A stretch of DNA of 42,283 nt, taken from NCBI GenBank assembly GCA_050942995.1, contig JBMNOI010000012.1, positions 1 through 42,283 on the forward strand, in the 5' to 3' direction. The notes under the pieces are model-generated. The model had not been told where the DNA came from and ran no database searches. It saw only the letters and a list, made by a program, of their open reading frames with translations. The position numbers and the translations under genes are program-made. This DNA is from JBMNOI01 sp050942995. GTDB taxonomy: Bacteria > Chloroflexota > Anaerolineae > UBA1429. This document shows positions 23,308 to 32,364 of the stretch, in pieces; position 1 is the first letter of the stretch; every line of letters begins with the position of its first letter.

Positions 23308-24540
23308 ATGAATAGAGGACGTTCTGGTTTAGTTATTGGCATCGGCTGTGCCGTGTTGCTCGTCTTTGGCCTGCTGCTTTTTTCTGTATTCGCTGTGGCC
23401 CCTCGATTGCTTCGACAGGCCATGCCTCAGACGGGTGAACAGATCACGCCGCCTCAGGATGAGCCGGTCGGCCGGGTGGTCGCGCCGACGATAACACCTG
23501 CTCCACCGGTCGAATCGCCGAATCGAGCCGTCCAGGCCAACGGTTTGGATACCCAATCCTATGTGCAACTTTATGAGGATGTGAATCCGGGCGTGGTCAG
23601 CATCCAGGTGTTTACCCGACGGGGCGATATTACCAGCCAGGGGGCGGGCTCGGGCTTTGTGATCGATGATAACGGCCACATTGTCACCAACAACCATGTG
23701 ATCGCCGGAGCGGTGCGTGTCACCGTCATCTTTTACAACGGCATCGAGGCCGAGGCCACCGTTGTCGGTACCGACCCCGATAGCGACCTGGCCGTGATTC
23801 GGGTGGACGATCTACCCGAGGACGTGCACCCGCTGGTGCTGGGCAATTCGGATGATGTGCAGGTGGGCGAGCTGGTCATCGCTATCGGCAACCCCTTTGG
23901 GCAGCAGGGCAGCATGACGGCGGGTATCGTGAGCGCGGTGGGGCGGGTATTGCCCACGCAGGTCACCCAGTTCTCTATTCCACAGGCCATTCAGACCGAT
24001 ACGGCCATCAACCCCGGCAATTCGGGCGGGCCGTTGCTCAATTTGCAGGGGCAGGTCATCGGTGTAAACGCCCAGATTGCCACGGCCGGCAATCCTGCCA
24101 GCGCCGGTGTGGGCTTTGCCATTCCGGTGAATGTGGTGAGGCAAATCGCGCCGGTATTGATCGAGACCGGTAGCTATCAATGGCCATGGGTGGGGGTATC
24201 GGGCACCAGTGTCAACCTGCTCATCCAGCAGGCGAACGATCTGCCCACACAGAGTGGCGCCTATATCGCCGAGGTGATCCCCGGTGGCCCCGCAGCCGCC
24301 GTCGGTTTGCGCGGCAGCACCGGCGCTCAGCGCATCGACGGGTTCGATGTGCCCGTAGGCGGAGATGTCATCATCGCCGTAGACGGCGAGGTGATCGAAG
24401 ATTTTTCGGATTTGCTGGTGAACGTCGCTTTTCGCAGGCCCGGTGATGAACTGGAGCTAACCTATCTGCGCGATGGGCAGGAGAGGCAGGTCAGAGTCAC
24501 TCTGGCCCCACGGCCCAACAGCGTAAACCGTAGCCGATAG
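23308..24540 (+). CDS. HtrA/DegP-like trypsin-type serine protease with PDZ domain
   Basis: A 410-residue envelope protease anchored by one N-terminal membrane segment (LVIGIGCAVLLVFGLLLFSV). A Pro-rich linker follows, then the protease domain with catalytic His130 (NNHVIAG), Asp160 (DPDSDLAVIRV) and Ser239 (NPGNSGGPL). A PDZ domain at about 300-400 (GAYIAEVIPGGPAAAVGLRG then GGDVIIAVDGEVIEDFSDLL) selects C-terminal peptides. It degrades or refolds misfolded envelope proteins. The ATG at 23308 follows GAGGAG; ATG 23290 is an alternative adding six residues. The gene stands alone with a hairpin after it. Confidence 0.95.
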   Translation: MNRGRSGLVIGIGCAVLLVFGLLLFSVFAVAPRLLRQAMPQTGEQITPPQDEPVGRVVAPTITPAPPVESPNRAVQANGLDTQSYVQLYEDVNPGVVSIQVFTRRGDITSQGAGSGFVIDDNGHIVTNNHVIAGAVRVTVIFYNGIEAEATVVGTDPDSDLAVIRVDDLPEDVHPLVLGNSDDVQVGELVIAIGNPFGQQGSMTAGIVSAVGRVLPTQVTQFSIPQAIQTDTAINPGNSGGPLLNLQGQVIGVNAQIATAGNPASAGVGFAIPVNVVRQIAPVLIETGSYQWPWVGVSGTSVNLLIQQANDLPTQSGAYIAEVIPGGPAAAVGLRGSTGAQRIDGFDVPVGGDVIIAVDGEVIEDFSDLLVNVAFRRPGDELELTYLRDGQERQVRVTLAPRPNSVNRSR

Positions 24541-24550
24541 ACACGACAGG

Positions 24551-24579
24551 ATCGGGCGCCAGCAAAAAGGGCGCCCGAT
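24551..24579 (+). terminator. Hairpin after the HtrA-like gene
   Basis: ATCGGGCGCC and GGCGCCCGAT form a 10-bp stem with a 9-base loop. There is no T run after it, so termination may be partial. Confidence 0.45.
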
Positions 24580-24611
24580 CTGCTCAAGGACGGTTGAGAG
24601 GGATTGATCGT

Positions 24612-25496
24612 ATGGCCACAAGAGATAAACGAGAGGCGCCGCGGCGTTCTCTGGAAGAGTTGCAGGAGATCTCGAAACGGTTATCGCGTCAGATCATCGA
24701 GATAACCACCGAGGCCGGATCGGGCCACCCCTCCAGCTCTCTGTCAGCGATCGACATTATGGTAGCGCTCTATTTTGGGGGGGTGATGCGTTACGATGCG
24801 GCTCACCCCGATCGGCCGGATCGAGACCGCTTTATCATGAGCAAGGGGCATGCGGCGCCGGGATTGTACGTCGTCCTCGCCGAAGCGGGCTATTTCGACC
24901 CCGATCTGTTGCCCACCTTGCGCCGAACGGGCAGCCCGCTAGAAGGGCATCCCAACATGCGCGCCCTGCCCGGCGTCGAGGCATCCACCGGCTCGTTGGG
25001 GCAGGGGCTTTCCATCGGATTGGGGCATGCGTTGGCGGCGCGACTTGATGGGTACGACTATCGCGTGTACGTGCTCCTGGGCGACGGCGAGATCGACCAG
25101 GGGCAGGTTTGGGAGGCGGCCATGGCCGCGGCCAAATATGATGTCGCCAATCTGACCGCCATCGTCGACCGAAACCGCTACCAGCAGACGGGCTCGGTGC
25201 GGGAGGTCATGCCCTCATTGGAGCCGCTGGCGGATAAATGGTCGGCGTTCGGCTGGGCGGTGCGCGAGGTGGCCGGGCACGATATGGAACGTGTGCTGAA
25301 CTGCCTCTATTCCGTACAGGATATCGATGATCGCCCTCAGGTCATCATCGCTCACACGCTCAAGGGCAAGGGACTCTCTCCCTTTGAGAACGACGCCGTG
25401 AACCGCAAGCATGGTGTGCCGCTCACGGCGGATGAGCGCGAGATCGCTCTGGCCGAGCTGGAGAAAACCCAGGGCACTCTGTCGGGAGGGGCATGA
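24612..25496 (+). CDS. Transketolase, N-terminal (TPP-binding) subunit
   Basis: A 294-residue protein matching the N-terminal half of transketolase. Motifs are SGHPSSSLSAIDIMVALYFG, DRFIMSKGHAAPGLYVVLAE, GHPNMRALPGVEASTGSLGQGL, and the TPP/Mg motif GDGEIDQGQVWEAAM (from Gly157) ending in DRNRYQ. The two-gene form is common in archaea and many bacteria. It needs the next gene for activity in the pentose phosphate pathway. The ATG at 24612 (MATRDK) is chosen over a GTG at 24594. Its stop overlaps the partner's ATG (ATGA). Confidence 0.95.
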   Translation: MATRDKREAPRRSLEELQEISKRLSRQIIEITTEAGSGHPSSSLSAIDIMVALYFGGVMRYDAAHPDRPDRDRFIMSKGHAAPGLYVVLAEAGYFDPDLLPTLRRTGSPLEGHPNMRALPGVEASTGSLGQGLSIGLGHALAARLDGYDYRVYVLLGDGEIDQGQVWEAAMAAAKYDVANLTAIVDRNRYQQTGSVREVMPSLEPLADKWSAFGWAVREVAGHDMERVLNCLYSVQDIDDRPQVIIAHTLKGKGLSPFENDAVNRKHGVPLTADEREIALAELEKTQGTLSGGA

Positions 25497-26461
25497 TGGA
25501 GATTGGAAAACGGATCGGCCTGGCGTATGGCCCGGCCACGCGAGATGCTTTTGGCGAGACGCTGCGCGAACTGGGCCGTGAGCGCCCGAATCTGGTGGTG
25601 CTGGACGGCGATGTCGCCAACTCGACACGCACCGAATACTTCGCCCACGAGTTTCCCGAGCGTTTTTTCAACGTCGGCATTGCCGAGAGCAACATGATCG
25701 GCGTGGCCGGGGGGCTGGCGGCATCGGGGAAAGAGGTGGTTGCGGCGAGCTTTGCCGTGTTCCTGCTCTGTAACGCCTACGATCAGATTCGCATGAGCAT
25801 CGCTTTCCCGGGGCTGCCCGTTCACCTGGTGGGATCGCACAGTGGCATTTCCATCGGCGAGGATGGCCCCAGCCAGATGGCTATCGAGGACATTGCGCTG
25901 GCCGGCTCTCTGCCCGGTTTTACGGTGCTGGTGCCGGCCGATGGGCCCGCCGCACGGGCGCTGACCCGGCAGATGATGGATGTCGCGGGGCCCACCTATC
26001 TGCGGGTCGGCCGCTCCAAGGTGCCGCAGATCTATGATGGAGAGGCGGATCTGACCATCGGTCGAGCTCAGCGGCTGCGAGATGGGGACGATGTGACCCT
26101 CGTGGCCTGTGGATTGATGGTGGCCGCGGCACTGGAAGCGGCGGATGTATTGTCGGGCGAGGGAATCGATGCGCGGGTGCTGGATATGCACACCGTCAAA
26201 CCGGTGGATGTGCAGGCTCTCGAGGCCGCGGCGCGCGAGACGGGGGCCATTGTGACGGCCGAGGAGCATCTTCTGGACGGTGGACTGGGGTCTATTGTGG
26301 CGCGAGCGGTGGCCGAGCGGCATCCGGTGCCGATGGCATTCGTGGGGCTGCAGAACAGGTATGCCGAATCGGGCGACCCGCAGGGTCTGCTGGACAAGTA
26401 TGGCCTGACGGCGACTCATATCGCCGCCGCTGCCCGCAACCTGTTGCGGCACCGATCGTGA
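25493..26461 (+). CDS. Transketolase, C-terminal subunit
   Basis: A 322-residue protein with the pyrimidine-binding and C-terminal domains: FFNVGIAESNMIGVAGGLAASGKEVVAASFAVFL (with the conserved Glu), SHSGISIGEDGPSQMAIEDIAL, PADGPAARALTRQMM, and the C-terminal TAEEHLLDGGLGSIVA. It forms the active enzyme with the N-terminal subunit. The ATG overlaps the upstream stop (ATGA) behind GGGAGGGG, indicating translational coupling and equal production of the two halves. Confidence 0.95.
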   Translation: MMEIGKRIGLAYGPATRDAFGETLRELGRERPNLVVLDGDVANSTRTEYFAHEFPERFFNVGIAESNMIGVAGGLAASGKEVVAASFAVFLLCNAYDQIRMSIAFPGLPVHLVGSHSGISIGEDGPSQMAIEDIALAGSLPGFTVLVPADGPAARALTRQMMDVAGPTYLRVGRSKVPQIYDGEADLTIGRAQRLRDGDDVTLVACGLMVAAALEAADVLSGEGIDARVLDMHTVKPVDVQALEAAARETGAIVTAEEHLLDGGLGSIVARAVAERHPVPMAFVGLQNRYAESGDPQGLLDKYGLTATHIAAAARNLLRHRS

Positions 26462-26487
26462 GATTTGCGCGTGTATGGGGGGATATC

Positions 26488-26928
26488 ATGGCGGAGATTG
26501 TTCTCGTTCGTCAGAATCATCACTTCGAGACCGAGTTTTGGGCGGCAGACCCGCAAGAGGACGAATCGGCCGAGCTGTTGCCGGTTACCCGAATCCACAG
26601 CCTGACGCCTTATGGTATGTTGCTGGCCAGCCTGGGCGCCTGTACGGCGGTCGTAGTGAACACCTATGCACAACATCATGGCATTCACCTGCACGAGGTC
26701 GAAATGACCCTGGAGTACAACCGCTCTTTTGACGAGGATTGTGAGGATTGCGAAGAACTCGGCGAGTTTCACGAAGATATCGAGGTTGCCATTCGCTTTG
26801 ACGGCGACCTGACGCCGGCTATCCAACAGCGCCTGCTGGCGGTATCCAAGCAGTGTCCGATCCATAAAATGCTGGAGGATGGGATCGAGACCCGGTTCAA
26901 CCTGGCACCCCAAACTGTGGAGGACTGA
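26488..26928 (+). CDS. OsmC family peroxidase-like protein
   Basis: A 146-residue OsmC/Ohr-superfamily protein with the two catalytic cysteines: Cys52 in LASLGACTAVVVNTYA and Cys123 in KQCPIHKML. Such proteins reduce organic or fatty peroxides in the cytoplasm. The middle carries an unusual acidic insert with an extra Cys-x2-Cys (residues about 84-90, DEDCEDCEE), which could bind metal or give a further disulfide. The ATG at 26488 has a GGGGGG ribosome site; a GTG at 26458 would overlap the transketolase stop. The nicotinate gene begins six bases after the stop. Confidence 0.85.
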   Translation: MAEIVLVRQNHHFETEFWAADPQEDESAELLPVTRIHSLTPYGMLLASLGACTAVVVNTYAQHHGIHLHEVEMTLEYNRSFDEDCEDCEELGEFHEDIEVAIRFDGDLTPAIQQRLLAVSKQCPIHKMLEDGIETRFNLAPQTVED

Positions 26929-26933
26929 GATTT

Positions 26934-28505
26934 ATGAAGCCGGATGATCGCACCACCATCGAGGGTATTTTATTCACCGACCAATACCAGTTGACGATGG
27001 CCCAGCTCTATTACCGCATGGGCCTGCACGAGCGTCATGCCCAGTTCGATTATTTCTTTCGCACATACCCGGATTATGGCGGGCATCAGGCGGGATATTG
27101 CATCAGCGCGGGGCTGGAGTGGCTGCTGGACTGGATGCACGAGGTGCGCTTTCGCGATGAGGATATCGCCTATTTGCGAGGGCAGACGACGCGCACCGGC
27201 GAGCCACTCTTTGCCCCCGATTTCCTGGGGTGGCTCGCCTTTAACGGCACCTTTGACTCGTTGAGCCTGTCGGCCATTCCTGAAGGGCGGGTGGTGCACC
27301 CGAACGTTCCTCTGGCCGTGGTGCAGGGGCCTCTGATTATGGCGCAGATTCTGGAAAGCTCTTTACTGAATCACCTGAACTATCAGACACTGATTGCCAC
27401 CAAAGCATCACGGATCTATGAGGCCGGTCGAGGGCAATTGATGATGGATTTTGGCATGCGCCGGGCTCAGGACAAGGGGGCCAACGCCGGGGCGCGGGCG
27501 GCCCTCATCGGCGGAGCGCATTTCACATCCAACGCGGGGATATCGCACGCGCTGGGGTATCCACCCAAGGGGACCCATGCGCATAGCATGGTGCAGGTGT
27601 TCATGGCGCTGGGCGGCGACGAACTGGATGCGTTCCGTGCCTATTCCGAGGTGTATCCGGACGATTGCCTGTTACTGGTGGATACGGTCGATACGTTGGG
27701 CAGCGGTGTGCCCAACGCCATCAAAGTGTTCGAGGAGCTGCGGCGTAAGGGACATGAACCCATCGGCGTGCGACTGGATTCGGGAGATCTGGCCTACCTC
27801 TCGGTGCAGGTGGCGCGCATGCTGAACGATGCCGGCTTTGAGGATGCGTCGATCGTGCTCTCCAGCGAACTGGACGAGCTTGTGATCTGGCAGATTATCG
27901 AGCAGATCCAGGATGAGGCGCCGCGTTATGGGATCGATCCCGATCATCTCATCCGGCGGCTGGTATATGGCGTGGGTACGAGGCTCATCACATCCCACGG
28001 CCAGGCGGCGCTGGACGGCGTCTACAAGCTGGTGGCTGTGCGGCAGAATAGCGAATGGGCGCCGGCCATCAAGATATCGGATACGCCCGCCAAGACGCCC
28101 AACCCGGGCCACAAAAAGGTCTGGCGGCTGTACGATCGTCGGGGCAAAGCGACGGCCGATCTGATCGGGCTGGCGGATGAGGACCCGGCGGCCGAGTCGG
28201 AATTGACGTTGCGCCACCCCATCGAACAGGGGGTGTTCCGGGTGTTGCCCCGCGACGAGATATCCGAGATCGAGCCGTTGCTGATCGAGGTGTTGCGAGA
28301 GGGGCAGCGGGTGAGCGATTCGCCCTCTATCGAGGAGATGCGTCAGCGTCGCATCGTCGATCTGGAGCGATTGGACCCGGGCGTGCGCCGCATTGTGAAC
28401 CCGCATCTCTATCACGTCTCGCTCACTCCCTGGCTCTGGAAGCTCAAGCAAGAGATGATCCGATCTGCGAAGGGAGAGCCCAAGGGTAATTCGCCCGAGG
28501 AGTAG
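26934..28505 (+). CDS. pncB: Nicotinate phosphoribosyltransferase
   Basis: A 523-residue enzyme that makes nicotinate mononucleotide from nicotinate and PRPP in NAD salvage. Signature segments are FTDQYQLTMAQLYYRMGLHERHAQFDYFFR, DFGMRRAQDKGANAGARAALIGGAHFTSNAGIS, PPKGTHAHSMVQ (the His that is phosphorylated in this family), VDTVDTLGSGVPNAIKV, GVRLDSGDLAYLS and DGVYKLVAV. Length fits the longer bacterial form with a C-terminal extension. It lies tightly between OsmC (6 bases) and PolX (6 bases), one operon. Confidence 0.95.
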   Translation: MKPDDRTTIEGILFTDQYQLTMAQLYYRMGLHERHAQFDYFFRTYPDYGGHQAGYCISAGLEWLLDWMHEVRFRDEDIAYLRGQTTRTGEPLFAPDFLGWLAFNGTFDSLSLSAIPEGRVVHPNVPLAVVQGPLIMAQILESSLLNHLNYQTLIATKASRIYEAGRGQLMMDFGMRRAQDKGANAGARAALIGGAHFTSNAGISHALGYPPKGTHAHSMVQVFMALGGDELDAFRAYSEVYPDDCLLLVDTVDTLGSGVPNAIKVFEELRRKGHEPIGVRLDSGDLAYLSVQVARMLNDAGFEDASIVLSSELDELVIWQIIEQIQDEAPRYGIDPDHLIRRLVYGVGTRLITSHGQAALDGVYKLVAVRQNSEWAPAIKISDTPAKTPNPGHKKVWRLYDRRGKATADLIGLADEDPAAESELTLRHPIEQGVFRVLPRDEISEIEPLLIEVLREGQRVSDSPSIEEMRQRRIVDLERLDPGVRRIVNPHLYHVSLTPWLWKLKQEMIRSAKGEPKGNSPEE

Positions 28506-28510
28506 CGCGT

Positions 28511-30235
28511 ATGGCTTTGAGCAATGCCGAGATCGCCCGCATGTTAAACGAGATAGCCGATCTCCTGGAGATCGAAGGGGCCAACCCGTATCGGGTGCGG
28601 GCCTATCGAAACGCCGCCTTTGGGCTGGAGGGGCTGCGACAGAGCGTGGCCGATCTGGTGGAGCGTGGCGAGGACCTCACCGAGCTGCCCGGCATCGGCG
28701 AGGCGCTGGCCGAAAAGTTGACCGAGGTCGTTCGCACCGGTCGAATCCATCAACTGGACGAACTTCGGCAACGTATCCCGGCGCAACTCATTGACCTCTA
28801 TCGGGTGCCCGGGCTGGGGCCGAAACGTGTGCAAACGCTCTATCAAAAATTGGGCATTACGTCGCTGCCCGAACTGGAACAGGCTGCCCGCGCCGGGAAG
28901 GTCCGTGAATTGCCCGGGATGGGCGAAAAGATCGAGCAAGACATTATCCGCCAGATCGAGCAGATCGGGCCGGGGAGCGAGCGCATCCGCCGGATCGTGG
29001 CGGAGCAGATCGCCGAGCCGCTGGCGGCCTATCTGCGAGAAGGGGAGGGAATCGAAGATGTCGCCATCGCCGGCAGCTATCGCCGGGGTGTCGAGACGGT
29101 GGGCGACCTGGATATCCTCGTCATCAGCGAGGAGGGGCGCAGGGCGGCGGAGCGGCTGGTGGCATACGAGTTCGTCGGGGAGGTGGTCTCGCAGGGAGAT
29201 ACTCGTTCGACGGTCAAGCTTCGATCGGGTGTGCAGGTGGATATGCGTGTGGTGCCACGGCGCAGCTATGGCGCGGCGCTATCCTATTTTACCGGTTCCA
29301 AAGCCCACGGCCTGGCGCTGCGGCAGATGGCCATACGGCACGGCCTCAAGCTCAACGAGTATGGGATATTCCGTGGCGATGAGCAGATCGCCGGCGAGAC
29401 CGAGGAGGAGCTTTACGCCACGCTGGGCCTTCCTTACATCGTGCCCGAACTGCGTGAGGACCGGGGCGAGATCGAGGCGGCGCGCGAGGGGCGCCTGCCC
29501 CATCTGGTGACGGTGGAGGATCTGCGAGGTGATCTTCAATCGCACACCACTGCCAGCGACGGGCGTTCGTCTCTGGAAGAGATGGTACAGGCCGCCCGCG
29601 CCCGGGGCTATCGCTATCTGGCCGTGACCGACCATTCAAAGTATATCGCCGTCACCAACGGGCTGGATGCCGACCGATTGGCCCGGCAGATCGACGAGAT
29701 CGACCGGCTGAACGAGGAACTGGAACCATCGGGGTTTCGCCTGCTCAAATCGTGCGAGGTGGATATTCGCGATGACGGCACGCTGGCCCTCCCCAACGAC
29801 ATTCTCTCACGGCTCGACCTGACGGTGTGCTCTGTGCACTCGCGCTTTGGGCTGTCGGCCGAAGAGCAGACCGAGCGTATTATCCGCGCAATGGATAACC
29901 CCTATTTCAATATTCTGGCCCATCCCACCGGGCGACGTATTGGCGAGCGCCGTCCGTACGATATCGATATGGAGCGGCTGATGACGGCGGCACTGGAGCG
30001 AGGCTGTTACATGGAGATAAACGCCCAGCCCGAACGTCTGGATCTGCACGATGTACACTGCAAGATGGCGAAAGAAATGGGTCTGAAACTGGCTATCTCG
30101 ACAGATGCCCACCATGAAAGCAATCTGGATTACGCCCGCCTCGGCGTGATGCAGGCGCGGAGGGGCTGGCTCGAAGCCGACGGTGTGCTGAATACGCGCG
30201 ATGTGGACGACCTGCTGCGTCTGCTCAAGAGATGA
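28511..30235 (+). CDS. polX: DNA polymerase X family protein with PHP domain (PolX)
   Basis: A 574-residue repair polymerase/exonuclease. The N-terminal helix-hairpin-helix part (1-165) includes LPGIGEALAEKLTEV and VPGLGPKRVQTLY. The nucleotidyltransferase palm begins with GSYRRGVETVGDLDILV (about 188) and continues to YFTGSKAHGLALRQMA. The C-terminal PHP domain (about 335-574) has GDLQSHTTASDG, AVTDHSKY, AHPTGR and STDAHHE. Where the PHP motif is usually His-x-His, this copy reads Gln-x-His, as I recall for some other PolX proteins. PolX works in gap-filling base excision repair with a PHP 3'-5' exonuclease. It starts six bases after pncB. Confidence 0.94.
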   Translation: MALSNAEIARMLNEIADLLEIEGANPYRVRAYRNAAFGLEGLRQSVADLVERGEDLTELPGIGEALAEKLTEVVRTGRIHQLDELRQRIPAQLIDLYRVPGLGPKRVQTLYQKLGITSLPELEQAARAGKVRELPGMGEKIEQDIIRQIEQIGPGSERIRRIVAEQIAEPLAAYLREGEGIEDVAIAGSYRRGVETVGDLDILVISEEGRRAAERLVAYEFVGEVVSQGDTRSTVKLRSGVQVDMRVVPRRSYGAALSYFTGSKAHGLALRQMAIRHGLKLNEYGIFRGDEQIAGETEEELYATLGLPYIVPELREDRGEIEAAREGRLPHLVTVEDLRGDLQSHTTASDGRSSLEEMVQAARARGYRYLAVTDHSKYIAVTNGLDADRLARQIDEIDRLNEELEPSGFRLLKSCEVDIRDDGTLALPNDILSRLDLTVCSVHSRFGLSAEEQTERIIRAMDNPYFNILAHPTGRRIGERRPYDIDMERLMTAALERGCYMEINAQPERLDLHDVHCKMAKEMGLKLAISTDAHHESNLDYARLGVMQARRGWLEADGVLNTRDVDDLLRLLKR

Positions 30236-30365
30236 GGGATGAATGGGGCAGAGGGCGACGCCAGAAGCCCGGCTCGACAGGTAGATTGTGGCGTTGAGGG
30301 AATCTCCCTCCGAACGGTACGGCTCATCAAGGCCCTGTCTCGCGGGCAGGGTGAGGGAGGGTATC

Positions 30366-31028
30366 ATGTTTGAAAATCGAATCGAGGCCGGACGGAGACT
30401 TGCTCAGGTGCTGGAGGCGTATGCCGGTCGTCCGGATGTGGTGGTGCTGGCGCTACCTCGTGGGGGGGTGCCGGTCGGGCTGGAGGTGGCCAGGGCGTTG
30501 CAGGCGCCGCTGGATGTGTTCGTGGTGCGCAAACTGGGCGTTCCGGGCAACCCGGAGCTTGCCCTGGGGGCCATCGCCTCGGGAGGCGTGCGTGTGCTCA
30601 ATACCGAGGTGCTGCGGCTGGTCGATGTGTCGATGAGCACGGTCGATGCGATCACGGAACGAGAGCGCCGTGAGCTGGAGCGCCGGGAACACCTTTATCG
30701 AGGCGCTCGCCCGGCGGCTGAGATAGCCGGTCGGACGGTCATCATCGTAGACGACGGCCTGGCGACGGGCGCCAGCATGCGTGCGGCGGTGCAGGCCGTG
30801 AGGGGGATGGGCCCGTCGCGTATTGTGGTGGCAGTGCCCACCGCAGCACGTGACACGTGCGTGGCGCTGCGGCGTGAGGCGGATGAGGTGATCTGCGTAG
30901 AGACCCCCGAGCCTTTTTACGCCGTCGGTGGCTCGTATATCGAGTTCGAGCAGATAACGGACGATGACGTGCACGATTATCTGGAGCAGGCCCCGGCACC
31001 CTCGGGCGATCGGGCGGCCCGAGGGTAA
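30366..31028 (+). CDS. Phosphoribosyltransferase domain protein
   Basis: A 220-residue type I phosphoribosyltransferase with the PRPP-binding loop VIIVDDGLATGAS (about 126-138), preceded by LALPRGGVPVGLEVARALQAPLDVFVVRKLGVPGNPELALGAIASGG. The latter is typical of the COG1926 group. Its natural substrate base is not known. Members are often next to, or fused with, a dienelactone-hydrolase-like domain, and here the next gene is exactly that type. The ATG at 30366 has GAGGGAGGG upstream; the longer frame to 30288 has no ribosome site. Confidence 0.88.
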   Translation: MFENRIEAGRRLAQVLEAYAGRPDVVVLALPRGGVPVGLEVARALQAPLDVFVVRKLGVPGNPELALGAIASGGVRVLNTEVLRLVDVSMSTVDAITERERRELERREHLYRGARPAAEIAGRTVIIVDDGLATGASMRAAVQAVRGMGPSRIVVAVPTAARDTCVALRREADEVICVETPEPFYAVGGSYIEFEQITDDDVHDYLEQAPAPSGDRAARG

Positions 31029-31133
31029 GCGCGGCGATGCTGCATGATGTCGTGTGCCGCCACCTTGGGACGGTGATCGTTTTACAAAAACGGTAGGCAA
31101 GACGAGATAGATATGTTATCATAAGGGGGAGAG

Positions 31134-31802
31134 ATGAGTGAGTCTCATCTTCGATTGACGGTTGACACCGACGTTGCGGTGATATCCGGACGGACGACAC
31201 TGGAAGGCAATCTGGTCGTTCCCGAGGGCGCAGAGGGCATCGTGTTGTTCGCCCATGGCAGCGGGAGCAGCCGGCACAGTCCGCGCAATCGCTATGTGGC
31301 ACAGGTGTTGCAGAGCGGCGGCCTGGCGACGTTGCTTTTCGATCTGCTCACGGCCCGCGAGGATGACGTCGATCGCCGTACGGGGCAGTACCGATTCGAG
31401 ATCGACCTGCTGGCCGATCGCCTGGTGGGGGCGACTCGCTGGGCATTGGAACAGGACGAAATTCGAGGTCTGGCGCTGGGTTATTTTGGCTCCAGCACGG
31501 GCGCGGCTGCGGCGCTCGTGGCGGCCGCCGAGACGCCCCAAAATGTGAGCGCCATCGTCTCTCGCGGCGGGCGTCCCGATCTGGCCGGCCCGGCACTGTC
31601 GCAGGTGCAGGCGCCGACGTTGCTCATTGTCGGCGGCGATGATGAACCCGTTATCGATCTGAACCGTCAGGCGCTGGCCCGCCTGTCCGGCGAAAAGGAT
31701 CTGCAGATTGTACCCGGCGCGACCCATCTGTTCGAAGAGCCGGGAGCGCTCGAGACTGTTTCCAATATGGCGCTTGACTGGTTTCGCCGTCATCTCGGCT
31801 GA
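31134..31802 (+). CDS. Alpha/beta hydrolase, dienelactone-hydrolase-like
   Basis: A 222-residue cytoplasmic hydrolase. The nucleophile is Ser121 in G-S-S-T-G, the acid is one of Asp169/Asp170 (VGGDDEPV) and the base is His198 (GATHLFEEPG). The oxyanion part is FAHGSGSSRHSPRN. The combination with the phosphoribosyltransferase upstream recurs in other bacteria, where the two can be fused, hinting at a joint task on a nucleotide-like or phosphoribosyl ester substrate. The substrate is unknown. It follows 105 bases after the partner, so it may have its own promoter. Confidence 0.86.
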   Translation: MSESHLRLTVDTDVAVISGRTTLEGNLVVPEGAEGIVLFAHGSGSSRHSPRNRYVAQVLQSGGLATLLFDLLTAREDDVDRRTGQYRFEIDLLADRLVGATRWALEQDEIRGLALGYFGSSTGAAAALVAAAETPQNVSAIVSRGGRPDLAGPALSQVQAPTLLIVGGDDEPVIDLNRQALARLSGEKDLQIVPGATHLFEEPGALETVSNMALDWFRRHLG

Positions 31803-31932
31803 AATCCCCTCATCGTTCCACTCGTTGTTGCTTCAATCCACCTGTCATCACCCTCTGGGGCGGCTTGCGTAAGCCGAGTATCGACTTGGGTGTATCAAGC
31901 TCGACTCGACATCCGCTCACAGGAGGCCACAC

Positions 31933-32217
31933 ATGACACTCATCGGAATCCTCATCCTCTTGTTGATCGCCGCGGCCGCAGGGGCTTTGGGACAGACTCT
32001 GTCCGGCTATTCGCCGGGTGGATGTCTGGCATCGATTATCGTCGGCTTTGTCGGCGCCTGGGTCGGGCTTTGGATCGCTCGTCGATTCGATTTGCCCATG
32101 GTGTTCACCATACGGGTCGAAGCTGAGGCGTTTCCCGTGTTCTGGGCCGTCGTCGGTTCGACGATTGTCACGACGATCGTCGGCCTGCTGATGCGGGGAT
32201 CGCGTCGCACCTATTAG
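31933..32217 (+). CDS. GlsB/YeaQ/YmgE-family small membrane protein
   Basis: A 94-residue protein with three hydrophobic segments: IGILILLLIAAAAGALGQTL, CLASIIVGFVGAWVGLWIARRF, and FPVFWAVVGSTIVTTIVGLLM. The glycine-rich SPGGCLASIIVGFVGAWVG part matches the transglycosylase-associated/GlsB family, inner-membrane proteins induced by general stress in many bacteria. The biochemical role is unknown. AGGAGG lies about eight bases before the ATG. Confidence 0.85.
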   Translation: MTLIGILILLLIAAAAGALGQTLSGYSPGGCLASIIVGFVGAWVGLWIARRFDLPMVFTIRVEAEAFPVFWAVVGSTIVTTIVGLLMRGSRRTY

Positions 32218-32364
32218 TGAATTTCGCCCCGGGCCGCGGGGTGCCCGGTATGCCCGGAGAGAATCGTATCATATTACGCAAGTCGCCCCAATACCGAGAG
32301 ATAATCGATACCCCTGACTCTGGAGAGATATGGCTCATGGGAATTACAGATAGGAGGATCCAGA

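Noticed and set aside
24612..26461. A broken transketolase gene
   Set aside because: Two complete subunits with coupled ATGA overlap are the normal split form; both contain all expected motifs.
29528..29563. An inactivated PHP domain in PolX (Gln for the first His)
   Set aside because: I recall Q-x-H occurring in other PolX proteins, and all other motifs are intact, so it is noted but not treated as a defect.
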